DNA from: Pseudidiomarina terrestris
Lineage (GTDB): Bacteria > Pseudomonadota > Gammaproteobacteria > Enterobacterales > Alteromonadaceae
Direction: 5' to 3'
Length of the DNA: 64,000 bases
Assembly: GCF_030466405.1 (NCBI RefSeq)
Contig: NZ_JAGGJF010000005.1
Location: forward strand, 124,001-188,000
Made by a program: the position numbers and the translations under genes. Under the pieces are notes generated by a model, which saw nothing but the letters and a program-made list of their open reading frames with translations, was not told the DNA's origin and did not search any database. Numbering within the stretch: position 1 is the stretch's first letter; each line of letters begins with the position of its first letter. Positions 7,172 to 13,553 of this stretch are shown one piece after another.

Positions 7172-7573
7172 TTATGCCTTGTTGCCGAAGCGGCCAATTT
7201 TAAATAACCGCTTGAAAATGGCAGACAACAAAAGCCTCATTTGTACATGCTGGCAAATGCCGTTTCCAGTCTGTGCATGCAACTTGTGCCCAAACTCCAT
7301 TACTTTTTCAGTAGGTATTGGTAGCTGGCATTTCTTACACGCGGGCGCGCAAGAAAAACAAATCGGATAGCTACCACGAACCCTTCCTCTTGAAGATGAC
7401 ATGGGAACGAATGATTTTGGAAGTTTTTCTCCTTCGCTGAACGATGCTTCTAGGATATGGAAAGCTAGTGGCAGTTTTTCTTTCCCGCAAATTGCACATG
7501 CACAACCTTTTTCAATTCTGTGCTTGTAAGAGTCAAGTAAGCCCTGCCTCAATTGCTCTCTAAAATCGCTCAT
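7172..7573 (-). CDS. Cysteine-rich (zinc-ribbon-like) hypothetical protein
   Basis: 133 residues with three cysteine clusters: CACAIC near 24-29, CFSC near 71-74 followed by CKKC near 78-81, and a single Cys near 106 beside a His. This looks like a double zinc knuckle or ribbon. There is a basic C-terminal tail (FKRLFKIGRFGNKA). No nuclease or TRASH/HNH motif is certain, though Cys pairs plus FGHKLHAQTGNG leave an HNH-like fold possible. GGAGG lies a few bases before the ATG, and the cassette boundary GTTAGGT (7590-7596) is just upstream, so this is the first gene of its cassette. Confidence 0.65.
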   Translation of the reverse strand: MSDFREQLRQGLLDSYKHRIEKGCACAICGKEKLPLAFHILEASFSEGEKLPKSFVPMSSSRGRVRGSYPICFSCAPACKKCQLPIPTEKVMEFGHKLHAQTGNGICQHVQMRLLLSAIFKRLFKIGRFGNKA

Positions 7574-7589
7574 TGGGTGCCTCCATGAA

Positions 7590-7596
7590 ACCTAAC
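7590..7596 (-). other. Orphan R'-type cassette boundary box
   Basis: ACCTAAC on +, GTTAGGT on minus, exactly matching GTTRRRY and 16 bases upstream of an ATG with GGAGG between. It marks the head of the cassette carrying 7172-7573 and 6647-7159. The other half of its attC is not clear; GCTAGAT (7639-7645) might be a decayed partner. Confidence 0.45.
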
Positions 7597-7742
7597 ATAC
7601 GTATATTTCACCTGCGCAATTTGTAACTCGTTTAATTGCTAGATACTGACTCGGAAGTTACTGAGCTAACCATGATTATGACCCTAAAGCGTTCAGAGTA
7701 TGTCTAAGCAATTTGAGGATGCTCAGTTACACTCTAGCGGGC

Positions 7743-7945
7743 ACACAATATCTAACTTTAAATGTTTGTGATGTCATTGAGATTAAACAACTTAAACTCA
7801 CAAAACAATAACAAAATACACAACATTGTAGAGAGAGATGTGCAGTGTCTGATTCGCAACCAAAAACTTATTAATACCAGGGCAGTAAGTTACTAGCTTG
7901 TTTGGTAAAAAAGCCTAAGGTCCGCTCTTCGCTCTTTACAGACAG
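7743..7945 (+). repeat. Diverged ~200 bp direct repeat, copy B
   Basis: Partner of 4824-5025; see there for matches. The copies are 2.9 kb apart in the same orientation, each between the start of one minus-strand gene and the end of the next. Neither codes for protein on either strand. Confidence 0.6.
7920..7945. repeat. GTCCG palindrome family member
   Basis: GTCCGCTCTTCGCTCTTTAC followed by AGAC; the right arm is partly decayed. It marks the end of repeat copy B just as the 4999 copy marks the end of copy A. Confidence 0.5.
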
Positions 7946-7987
7946 CTTGCTATTGTTGAGTTCCATTCAGCGCTGACTAAGCCAAGA

Positions 7988-8012
7988 AAAAGCTACCGCA
8001 TAGGTAGCTTTT
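7988..8012 (-). terminator. Perfect bidirectional terminator hairpin
   Basis: AAAAGCTACC, loop GCATA, GGTAGCTTTT: a perfect 10 bp stem with a T-tract on either strand. It lies 15 bp after the stop codon of the 42-residue basic protein gene, which supports that gene being expressed. Confidence 0.75.
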
Positions 8013-8026
8013 AACTTAAGCCTCGC

Positions 8027-8155
8027 TTACTTTTTTGATGATTTGCTAGGTTTCAGCCTTGGAGTATTCCCAGGAGTTTTTTTGTTATCGCGTCTGCGTT
8101 TATCAGGTTTCCCTGTTGAATCAGCAATTGGCTTAGGGCCAGGTTTAAGAGCCAT
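8027..8155 (-). CDS. 42-residue very basic peptide
   Basis: An ATG at 8155 opens a 42-codon frame ending in TAA. The product begins MALKPGPKPIADSTGKPDKR and is rich in Lys, Arg and Pro, with RRR near the middle and SKSSKK at the end. It has no hydrophobic core, so it should be disordered or nucleic-acid-bound. A weak ribosome binding site (AAAGGG) lies upstream, and a strong terminator lies 15 bp after the stop, which argues for a real transcription unit. The family is not recognised. It may be its own tiny cassette, though no attC is obvious. Confidence 0.5.
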   Translation of the reverse strand: MALKPGPKPIADSTGKPDKRRRDNKKTPGNTPRLKPSKSSKK

Positions 8156-8188
8156 ATGATTACCCTTTTATGGTGTTGAGAAAGTCAA

Positions 8189-8234
8189 TCATTCGTTGGG
8201 TATAAAAAATGAGATTTATGTACCCAATGAATGA
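8189..8234. promoter_or_regulatory. 14 bp inverted repeat in a noncoding gap
   Basis: TCATTCGTTGGGTA (8189-8202) and TACCCAATGAATGA (8221-8234) are complementary at 13 of 14 positions, the last being a G-T pair in RNA. An 18-base AT-rich spacer lies between. It sits about 34 bp upstream of the 42-residue basic gene on the minus strand, so an operator or a 5' leader hairpin are both possible. Confidence 0.45.
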
Positions 8235-8366
8235 GTATAGTCTCAATAAGAAAAATGGCTGTTTTCTAGCGTCAATTACATTGGGTAGTTCCGCTTCTCT
8301 CTCATAGCTGATAATCTGGTCCACTCCAATCTACGGCTACGAGGTGTCTAGCAAATCAGTGGCGAT

Positions 8367-8768
8367 TCAACCAGCACCTTTAACTTGCTCCATAATCCAG
8401 TGGTTGTCTTTTTCAACTTCTGACTTGCTGACAAATTTCCGCTCAAGCATAGTCCTTTGTGCCGCGTGCCATACCTTCAGCATGTCTTGTCCTGTCATAT
8501 TGAGAACTCCGCGATAAATATGGTATTTACCACAACCAAGGTGCTGACCAATTACATTGGTTATTAACAATAGAGCTAGTTCATCAGGCTTCATTCCGTC
8601 TATTCTAACGGAATATATGGTCTTCTCTACATCCTTTGCAATAGAAGTTACTTCTGTATCTAATATACTTTTGCTCAAATCGGCAAATTGATCTAAGAAA
8701 GATTTGGCCTCTTGGATAGTAAGCCTTACTTCATAAGGAGGAAAAATCTTCCAAAATAATTTCCGCAT
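8367..8768 (-). CDS. Hypothetical protein, 133 aa
   Basis: No family recognised. After a short hydrophobic N-terminus (MRKLFWKIFPPYEVRLTI) the sequence is helical and soluble: an acidic region around EVTSIAKDVEKTIY, a GMKPDELALLLITNVIGQHL helix with a following GCGKYHIYRG turn, and a charged C-terminus. It has no signal peptide cleavage site and no metal motif. The purine-rich stretch GGGGGCGG before the ATG may serve as ribosome binding site. It stands alone between noncoding gaps in the accessory region, AT-rich like its neighbours. Confidence 0.6.
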   Translation of the reverse strand: MRKLFWKIFPPYEVRLTIQEAKSFLDQFADLSKSILDTEVTSIAKDVEKTIYSVRIDGMKPDELALLLITNVIGQHLGCGKYHIYRGVLNMTGQDMLKVWHAAQRTMLERKFVSKSEVEKDNHWIMEQVKGAG

Positions 8769-8814
8769 ACCGCCCCCGCTATACTACTTCCTGAATTCAG
8801 ACCAAACGACGTGA

Positions 8815-9540
8815 CTAAATGCAACTAACTTTTGGAGCCCATATGTATCCGCGATCAGCATCACCATAAGTGACGCCAGGAGCTTCCATTTGATACAGTC
8901 CGGCGATGTAGAGACATATCATGGCATCTAGAGCATCTTCATTAATTTTGAGCGCACGTCCTTTTAAAGAGTCAATATAAGTCGCTGAAAGCAATAATTT
9001 GAGGTGTTCTGGAATTTTCATAGCCAACACAGGGGATGAATCGAGGCTTAAGATTAAGTCAGCTAGTGCAATCTGGCCAGATTTTTTGTTTGCTACCGTC
9101 CCTTTTTTATAGGCTAATCGCTCCGATAATCCAAAACATTCGATTATTGCCGTATGGGGATAACACTCGATTTGCCATTTATCCGAAGCTAAGTGCGCGA
9201 AGCCCATTTCATCGAGCTGCGAAGATAAACGAGCGCTTAAAGCTTCAGGATAAAGAGACCTATTTGAAGTGTGACAAGAAGCCTTTCGCGCCCCATAATC
9301 GCGACTAAGAGCCTTTTCGCAATCGCGCTGCCCGAAATCGTTTTCGATGATAAGAGGAGCATCTATCGCTATTCCCGACAGATCGTCGACACTTGATACC
9401 AAATCCAGTATAGGAGTTAGTCCAAATATGGTGGGCTCAAGCGACTCTAGTACCAGTTGCTCCCCATTTATACTGCCGATCGCAATTGCGGAGGAGTTTT
9501 TCTCTCCGTACCATGCTAAATCTATCCCTGCTAGCTTCAT
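8815..9540 (-). CDS. DUF429 family protein (RNase H-like fold)
   Basis: 241 residues matching the DUF429 layout: GIDLAW at 5-10 (first acidic residue of an RNase H-like core), IAIDAPL near 57-63, a CEKALSRDYGARKASCHTSN segment after the second strand, and the C-terminal helix EDALDAMICLYIAGLYQ carrying further acidic residues. DUF429 proteins are predicted nucleases; no substrate is established. AAGGA lies upstream of the ATG. The gene is in the minus-strand accessory run and DUF429 genes are frequent cassette cargo, but no attC follows it here. Confidence 0.8.
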   Translation of the reverse strand: MKLAGIDLAWYGEKNSSAIAIGSINGEQLVLESLEPTIFGLTPILDLVSSVDDLSGIAIDAPLIIENDFGQRDCEKALSRDYGARKASCHTSNRSLYPEALSARLSSQLDEMGFAHLASDKWQIECYPHTAIIECFGLSERLAYKKGTVANKKSGQIALADLILSLDSSPVLAMKIPEHLKLLLSATYIDSLKGRALKINEDALDAMICLYIAGLYQMEAPGVTYGDADRGYIWAPKVSCI

Positions 9541-9561
9541 ATCCGTGTCCTTTCGAAAAAT

Positions 9562-9643
9562 AACAGATTATCACCTTAGAATAGCAGGCTCATTCCTGCG
9601 AGATTCTTAGAGTTCTAACGTCCGTTCCTCGCTCACAGCGGCC
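9562..9643. repeat. Intergenic hairpin plus GTCCG palindrome copy
   Basis: GCAGG (9583-9587) pairs with CCTGC (9595-9599), and the flanks AGAAT and ATTCT extend an imperfect stem. A fourth GTCCG family copy follows at 9620-9643 (GTCCGTTCCTCGCTCACAGC, right arm GGCC). Confidence 0.45.
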
Positions 9644-9645
9644 AC

Positions 9646-10017
9646 TCACCCCTCAATAATCTTAACCCGACCCTGATACCGCCAAATATCGAATGCTTCA
9701 GCAATCTTCTCAAGGCGCAATGCTTCGTCACGTGTATCTGTATAAGTGACGAGTAGGTAAGTTTGGTGCGCCAGGAAGTTTTGCCGTCCAACTTCTGTTT
9801 CCAGGTCATAGTCTTCTGTCAGCGATCTATCAAAATAAAGGTGCTTGGCGAGTATCGATTGCTTTGAAACTAGGTGGTGTGGGTCACTGACAGCGCAGTT
9901 GGCGATTGGTTTGAGTTTGCTTTGTAATGAGCGTCCATGTTGTGTGAGACGGCGACGAAGATTGGCTGCGATCCCAACTTTGAGAGGTATACCGTCAAAG
10001 GTGTGAATTTGATTCAA
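9646..10017 (-). CDS. GIY-YIG-like protein, apparently short at the N-terminus
   Basis: 123 residues from a TTG. The sequence DGIPLKVGIAANLRRRLTQH resembles the second strand and helix of a GIY-YIG domain, with Arg residues where the catalytic Arg is expected and a conserved His after it. Family members usually begin with two more strands carrying the GIY/YVY tyrosine; here the frame is closed by a stop about nine codons upstream and no ATG is available. Either the start is TTG and the domain is divergent, or the 5' end was lost. The C-terminal ~60 residues are soluble and specific to this protein. Activity is doubtful. Confidence 0.55.
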   Translation of the reverse strand: MNQIHTFDGIPLKVGIAANLRRRLTQHGRSLQSKLKPIANCAVSDPHHLVSKQSILAKHLYFDRSLTEDYDLETEVGRQNFLAHQTYLLVTYTDTRDEALRLEKIAEAFDIWRYQGRVKIIEG

Positions 10018-10248
10018 GCCAGGACTAGGGGAAGGGCGTTGAGGTTATCGAACCTGTGTACGGCGATATCATAAGAGGCATCAAGTGCGAGCTTATTGGC
10101 TGGTACTATTTCGGTTATTTCCAGGACTAAAAGAATCTTTCATTATGCATTGGCACGGTGGCGAATTTACAGATGTCAGCTAAACTTATAACAGACCGAC
10201 GAATTTAGTGAACAGGCTTTTAAATTGCTACTGGCTAGAGGAGGCATT

Positions 10249-10485
10249 ATGAAGTTTGAAGCCATCTTAAAAGATCCGTCTGCAGTGTATGATAAACCTC
10301 AAGACGTGTTAGACGACGGCAACCTCTCTCGTGACGAGAAATGTGAAATTCTGAAGCAGTGGGAATACGACGCTGTGGAGCTTCAGGTAGCGACTGAAGA
10401 GAATATGCCGGGCCCAGAAGACAGCACATTGGATGATATTCTTGCGGCGAAGCAAAAACTGCTTGATTGCGACGACGAAGTGTAA
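10249..10485 (+). CDS. Small conserved acidic protein of unknown function
   Basis: 78 residues; the ATG at 10249 has a strong AGAGGAGG four bases upstream, which decides it over a TTG at 10225. The core DPSAVYDKPQDVLDDGNLSR followed by KCEILKQWEYDAVELQVATE is typical of a small protein family common in gammaproteobacteria, often described only as a hypothetical of about 80 residues. It is acidic and helical with no signal peptide. It marks the return to core-type genes on + after the minus-strand accessory run. Confidence 0.72.
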   Translation: MKFEAILKDPSAVYDKPQDVLDDGNLSRDEKCEILKQWEYDAVELQVATEENMPGPEDSTLDDILAAKQKLLDCDDEV

Positions 10486-10509
10486 AGTAACAAGCTCGCC
10501 ATAAGTGTG

Positions 10510-10543
10510 GCTGCTCGGGAGTTGGTTTTGTTTACCGAGCAGC
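10510..10543 (+). terminator. Stem-loop after the small acidic protein gene
   Basis: GCTGCTCGG (10510-10518) and CCGAGCAGC (10535-10543) form a perfect 9 bp stem 24 bp after the stop codon. There is no T-tract, so a Rho-independent terminator is uncertain; an mRNA 3'-end hairpin is an alternative. The remaining 236 bp before the next gene show nothing else clear. Confidence 0.4.
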
Positions 10544-10779
10544 GACTAGATGCAGCTTTAGGTTTTCGTTTGCAACCGTGTAATGTGCATCGGTGCTTCC
10601 GCAAGGAAGTATTCTCCTCTGTAATACCCCATCATGATCTACCTTCCTAAGTTCAAAATTACCAAGCGGTTTTAGCTGGATACGATTTCCTGAAAATATC
10701 TGGCAGCCCTATGGGAAGGTGGTTTTTAGTGTAATAGACTAATGCGTATTACAATTGGTACTAAGGACTTGAGGTAAAA

Positions 10780-11865
10780 ATGGATTACGTTCTTTTGGCA
10801 TTAGGCCTGGTCTTATTGATTTGCGGTGCTGACGGTCTGGTTCGTGGCGCGGCGCGGTTGGCGGCAAGCATTGGCATTCCAACCATAGTCATAGGTTTGA
10901 CCGTTGTCGCATTTGGTACCAGTGCGCCCGAGTTGGCGGTGAGCATTAACTCGGCGATTGCCGATAAAACCGAGCTGGCCATGGCCAACGTGGTCGGTAG
11001 TAATATTTTTAACGTATTGTTTATTCTTGGCTTAGCAGCCGTAATCACTCCTTTAGCTATATCACGCCAACTTATTCGTCAGGATGTGCCAATCATGGTG
11101 TTGATCAGCGCGCTGGTGTTCTTTCTGGCGTCAGATGGCATGTTGAGCTTCATGGAATGTGCGCTGCTGGTCGTTCTCTTGGTGATTTATACCGTGTTCT
11201 TATTTGTTCAGGGGAAGAAGTCGGAGAACGCCAAAGCGGACGCTCCTGATGGAGATGAGTTAGCTGAACTGACCCAGGGTAACCACCCGGCCTGGCAAAG
11301 CTTATTGTGGTTGGTCGTTGGTCTGGCGCTGTTGATAATTGGTGCGAGCTTGCTTGTTAATAGCGCAGTAAGTATCGCGCGCACCTTTGGCGTGAGCGAG
11401 GCGGTGATAGGCTTGACCATTCTGGCGATTGGTACCTCGTTGCCTGAAGTTGTCACCTCTATTGTTGCCAGCTTCAAAGGGCAGAGAGATATTGCAGTGG
11501 GTAACGTGGTCGGCAGTAATACTTTCAACCTGCTGGCTGTGCTTGGTATTTCAGGTATCGTGAGTTTTGATGGCTTGGCAGCAACAGCGCAGCTGGTGCA
11601 GCAGGATCTCCCCATCATGCTCGGGGTTGCTATCCTAACCTTACCGCTGGTCATCACAGGTTCGACTCTAAGTCGCAGTGAAGGGGCTTTATTTTTCGGT
11701 TTGTACGTCTTTTATACTGCGCTGTTAATCGGCACCGCGAAAGGCGCGGCTTGGGTGAGTCCGATGCAGTCGCTGTTCTGGTACCTGGTACTGCCACTGA
11801 CGGTGCTTGTGGTGCTGGCATCACTCATCAGGGACGTCGCAAGGCGGCGTCAAGCGTCACAATAG
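10780..11865 (+). CDS. Calcium/sodium antiporter (YrbG-type CaCA family)
   Basis: 361 residues, about ten membrane helices in two inverted halves. Each half has the CaCA alpha repeat: VVAFGTSAPELAVS with VVGSNIFNV in the first, and ILAIGTSLPEVVTS with VVGSNTFNL in the second. The two acidic residues in the GTS.PE motifs are the cation-binding ligands of the family. A hydrophilic loop (KKSENAKADAPDGDELAELT) splits the halves. The protein should exchange Ca2+ for Na+ or H+ across the inner membrane. GAGGT precedes the ATG. It does not obviously share an operon with the next gene, which starts 45 bp later with its own ribosome binding site. Confidence 0.93.
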   Translation: MDYVLLALGLVLLICGADGLVRGAARLAASIGIPTIVIGLTVVAFGTSAPELAVSINSAIADKTELAMANVVGSNIFNVLFILGLAAVITPLAISRQLIRQDVPIMVLISALVFFLASDGMLSFMECALLVVLLVIYTVFLFVQGKKSENAKADAPDGDELAELTQGNHPAWQSLLWLVVGLALLIIGASLLVNSAVSIARTFGVSEAVIGLTILAIGTSLPEVVTSIVASFKGQRDIAVGNVVGSNTFNLLAVLGISGIVSFDGLAATAQLVQQDLPIMLGVAILTLPLVITGSTLSRSEGALFFGLYVFYTALLIGTAKGAAWVSPMQSLFWYLVLPLTVLVVLASLIRDVARRRQASQ

Positions 11866-11910
11866 TCAACTATACTTAGTTCAGCTTCTTAATTAAGGGA
11901 GACTATCTCT

Positions 11911-12180
11911 ATGAAGACTGCTTATACAGATATTGAGCTCGAACAACTGCTGGAACGGTTAAATAAAGCGTTATTTGAATCTGATCCCATGAATACGGGG
12001 TGCCAGGAAAATGACGCATACGACGAGTACGAAGGGATTGCTGCTGCAGCCGTAAATTACATGATAAGAGGCGCCACAGAACGTGACGCCATAACCCAAG
12101 CCCTTAAAGATAGTTTCGACGATCTTGTCACTGACGAGAAAGTTGATCAGGTGCTCAACTCACCTGTAATGAAAGATTAA
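11911..12180 (+). CDS. Small acidic hypothetical protein
   Basis: 89 residues, strongly acidic, predicted helical, no signal or membrane segment. It contains ELEQLLERLNKALFESD, a short central acidic stretch with ENDAYDEYEGI, and a C-terminal helix AITQALKDSFDDLV. I do not recognise a family. AAGGGAG lies upstream at good distance. The gene converges with the thiamine-binding-like gene on the other strand, with only 15 bp between their ends. Confidence 0.6.
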   Translation: MKTAYTDIELEQLLERLNKALFESDPMNTGCQENDAYDEYEGIAAAAVNYMIRGATERDAITQALKDSFDDLVTDEKVDQVLNSPVMKD

Positions 12181-12195
12181 GCGAGAAACTATAGC

Positions 12196-12444
12196 TTATG
12201 GCCGCAAATCACCATGCAGGAATTTAACGACGAAGACGACTTTACCGTATCGTTCAAATGACCATTTAATGCATGCCTGTAACGCGGCCATCACTTCATC
12301 GTAATCACCAAAGACCTGAGTACTGAGGGTATTGGTAATAATGTGCAAGTCTTCAAATTTGTTGAGTTCATCAATAAAGCCTTTAATAGGCTCGATATAG
12401 TTATCGGCGAGCGGATATTTACTGATGTCGATAGTTAGTTTCAT
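12196..12444 (-). CDS. YkoF/MTH1187-like thiamine-binding-type protein
   Basis: 82 residues from the ATG at 12444, with AAAGGAG ten bases upstream; the frame extends to 12480 but without a better start. The protein begins MKLTIDISKYPLADNYIEPI and ends with a strand VVFVVKFLHGD, a beta-alpha-beta ferredoxin-like layout seen in YkoF and MTH1187 proteins that bind thiamine or its pyrimidine precursor. ITNTLSTQVFGDYDEVMAAL matches the family's central strand and helix. Binding is inferred from the fold only. It is followed by a divergently organised region and lies 140 bp from hexR. Confidence 0.65.
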   Translation of the reverse strand: MKLTIDISKYPLADNYIEPIKGFIDELNKFEDLHIITNTLSTQVFGDYDEVMAALQACIKWSFERYGKVVFVVKFLHGDLRP

Positions 12445-12584
12445 TACGACTTTACTCCTTTTATAAGCGAACGAAATCAAATGCTACGCCAACCTCAGAA
12501 GGTGTTTTTCACCCGTTTCGAGATCAGCATGTAGGGCACCTGTATTAAAGCATAGATAATTATGCGGATTCTATCGAGTTAAGG

Positions 12585-13439
12585 TCATACACCATCGACT
12601 TTGCCAAACCGGGAGTCGCGCAAACTCTCTTTAATAAGACGCAATTTGTCGCGAAAGTCGGGACCGCGGCGTAGGGTATAGCCGGTAATCAGGACGTCGA
12701 TTAGCACCAGTTGCGCGATTCGCGAAGCCATGGGCATGTACACGTCAGTATCTTCCGGGACCTGCGTCGAGAGAACCATTTCACACTCATCAGCCAGTGG
12801 GCTGGGGAACGCAGTAATACCGAGCACCTTGGCTTTGGTTTGTCGGGCAATGGCGGCAATCTCGCAAAGGGCTTTGGTACGCCCCGTATGGCTGATAAAA
12901 ACAATCACATCCCCCGGACCGGAATTGATGGCAGCCATACGTTGCATCAGCACATCGTCAGAAAACATCACCGGGGTGTCAAATCGCAAAAACTTATTTT
13001 GTGCATCATGGGCGACGGAAGCTGATGCACCCAGGCCGAAGAAAGAAATCTTTTTGGCCTGGCTAAGAGCCTCAATGGCTTGCTCTAATGTCTCGATGTC
13101 GATGTGCTTGCGGGTCACATTTAAGGCGGCCATGGTGGATTCGAAGATCTTACCCGTGAAATCCTCGATACTGTCATCTTGCTCCACGTGCCGGTTTACA
13201 AAGGGCGTCCCTTTCACCAGACTTTGGGCCAGCTGGAGTTTGAAATCTGGATAACCTTTGGCGCCCAGGGTACGGCAAAAGCGGTTCACTGTGGGCTCAC
13301 TAACGTCAGCCAGCTGCGCCAATGTCGCTATACTCTTGTGAATGGCGCCGTGTGGGTCTGCTAAAATGACATCAGCGACTTTCCGCTCAGACTTGCTTAA
13401 CGAAGCAACTTCACTGTGCAATTTCTCAAGTAGGTTCAT
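12585..13439 (-). CDS. hexR: HexR, RpiR-family regulator of the Entner-Doudoroff genes
   Basis: 284 residues: an N-terminal RpiR helix-turn-helix domain (about 1-77, with SIATLAQLADVSEPTVNRFC as the HTH) and a SIS sugar-phosphate domain (about 115-255, with FFGLGASASVAHDA and FISHTGRTKALCEIA). HexR proteins sense 2-keto-3-deoxy-6-phosphogluconate, the Edd product and Eda substrate, and release DNA when it is bound. The gene is divergent from zwf with a classic HexR palindrome in the shared promoter, so HexR probably controls zwf-pgl-edd-eda and itself. Confidence 0.93.
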   Translation of the reverse strand: MNLLEKLHSEVASLSKSERKVADVILADPHGAIHKSIATLAQLADVSEPTVNRFCRTLGAKGYPDFKLQLAQSLVKGTPFVNRHVEQDDSIEDFTGKIFESTMAALNVTRKHIDIETLEQAIEALSQAKKISFFGLGASASVAHDAQNKFLRFDTPVMFSDDVLMQRMAAINSGPGDVIVFISHTGRTKALCEIAAIARQTKAKVLGITAFPSPLADECEMVLSTQVPEDTDVYMPMASRIAQLVLIDVLITGYTLRRGPDFRDKLRLIKESLRDSRFGKVDGV

Positions 13440-13461
13440 ATTCGGTGGTCCAGATTATTTT

Positions 13462-13476
13462 TGTAATTTAATTACA
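13462..13476. promoter_or_regulatory. HexR operator between hexR and zwf
   Basis: TGTAATTTAATTACA is a near-perfect palindrome and differs at one position from the known HexR consensus TGTAATTAAATTACA. It lies 23 bp upstream of hexR and 78 bp upstream of zwf, where it can control both. Confidence 0.85.
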
Positions 13477-13521
13477 TTTATTGGATTTATCTAAGATTCA
13501 CTGTTAGCATCCTAGCTGATT

Positions 13522-13536
13522 TGTTGCAAAATTACA
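13522..13536. promoter_or_regulatory. Possible second, weaker HexR half-site
   Basis: TGTTGCAAAATTACA keeps the right arm ATTACA of the HexR palindrome but has a changed left arm. It is 60 bp from the main operator and 18 bp before the zwf ATG. Confidence 0.35.
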
Positions 13537-13553
13537 TAAGCAAGAGGCAAATA

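Larger units (their letters stand above)
2922..7596 (-). mobile_element. Integron-like gene-cassette cluster, no integrase in window (CALIN-type)
   Basis: All genes here read on the minus strand and are short, AT-rich and mostly of unknown function. Between them lie one near-canonical attC site (6573-6655), two partly degenerate sites (2922-2982, 5046-5121) and an orphan ACCTAAC box (7590-7596). The boxes sit where cassette boundaries should be, just upstream of a gene's ribosome binding site or overlapping the stop codon of the preceding gene. In an integron of this polarity the integrase would lie to the right; none is present up to 64 kb. Clusters of attC sites lacking integrase are a known class. 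The similar minus-strand genes up to 10,017 may belong to the same element, but no attC was found there. Confidence 0.55.
7597..8026. other. Noncoding region holding copy B of the diverged repeat
   Basis: 430 bp without a credible gene. It contains repeat copy B (7743 to about 7945), a GTCCG palindrome (7920-7945) and the terminator at 7988-8012 serving the small gene to its right. Confidence 0.5.

Noticed and set aside
10018-10160. Open minus-strand frame upstream of the GIY-YIG-like gene
   Set aside because: It reads through about 41 codons with no ATG or other credible start and no homology that I recognise; it could be the remains of the missing 5' part but is in a different frame.
12711-13254. 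Two long + strand open frames over hexR
   Set aside because: They are antisense to hexR, which has clear HTH and SIS domains; the products have no recognisable features.
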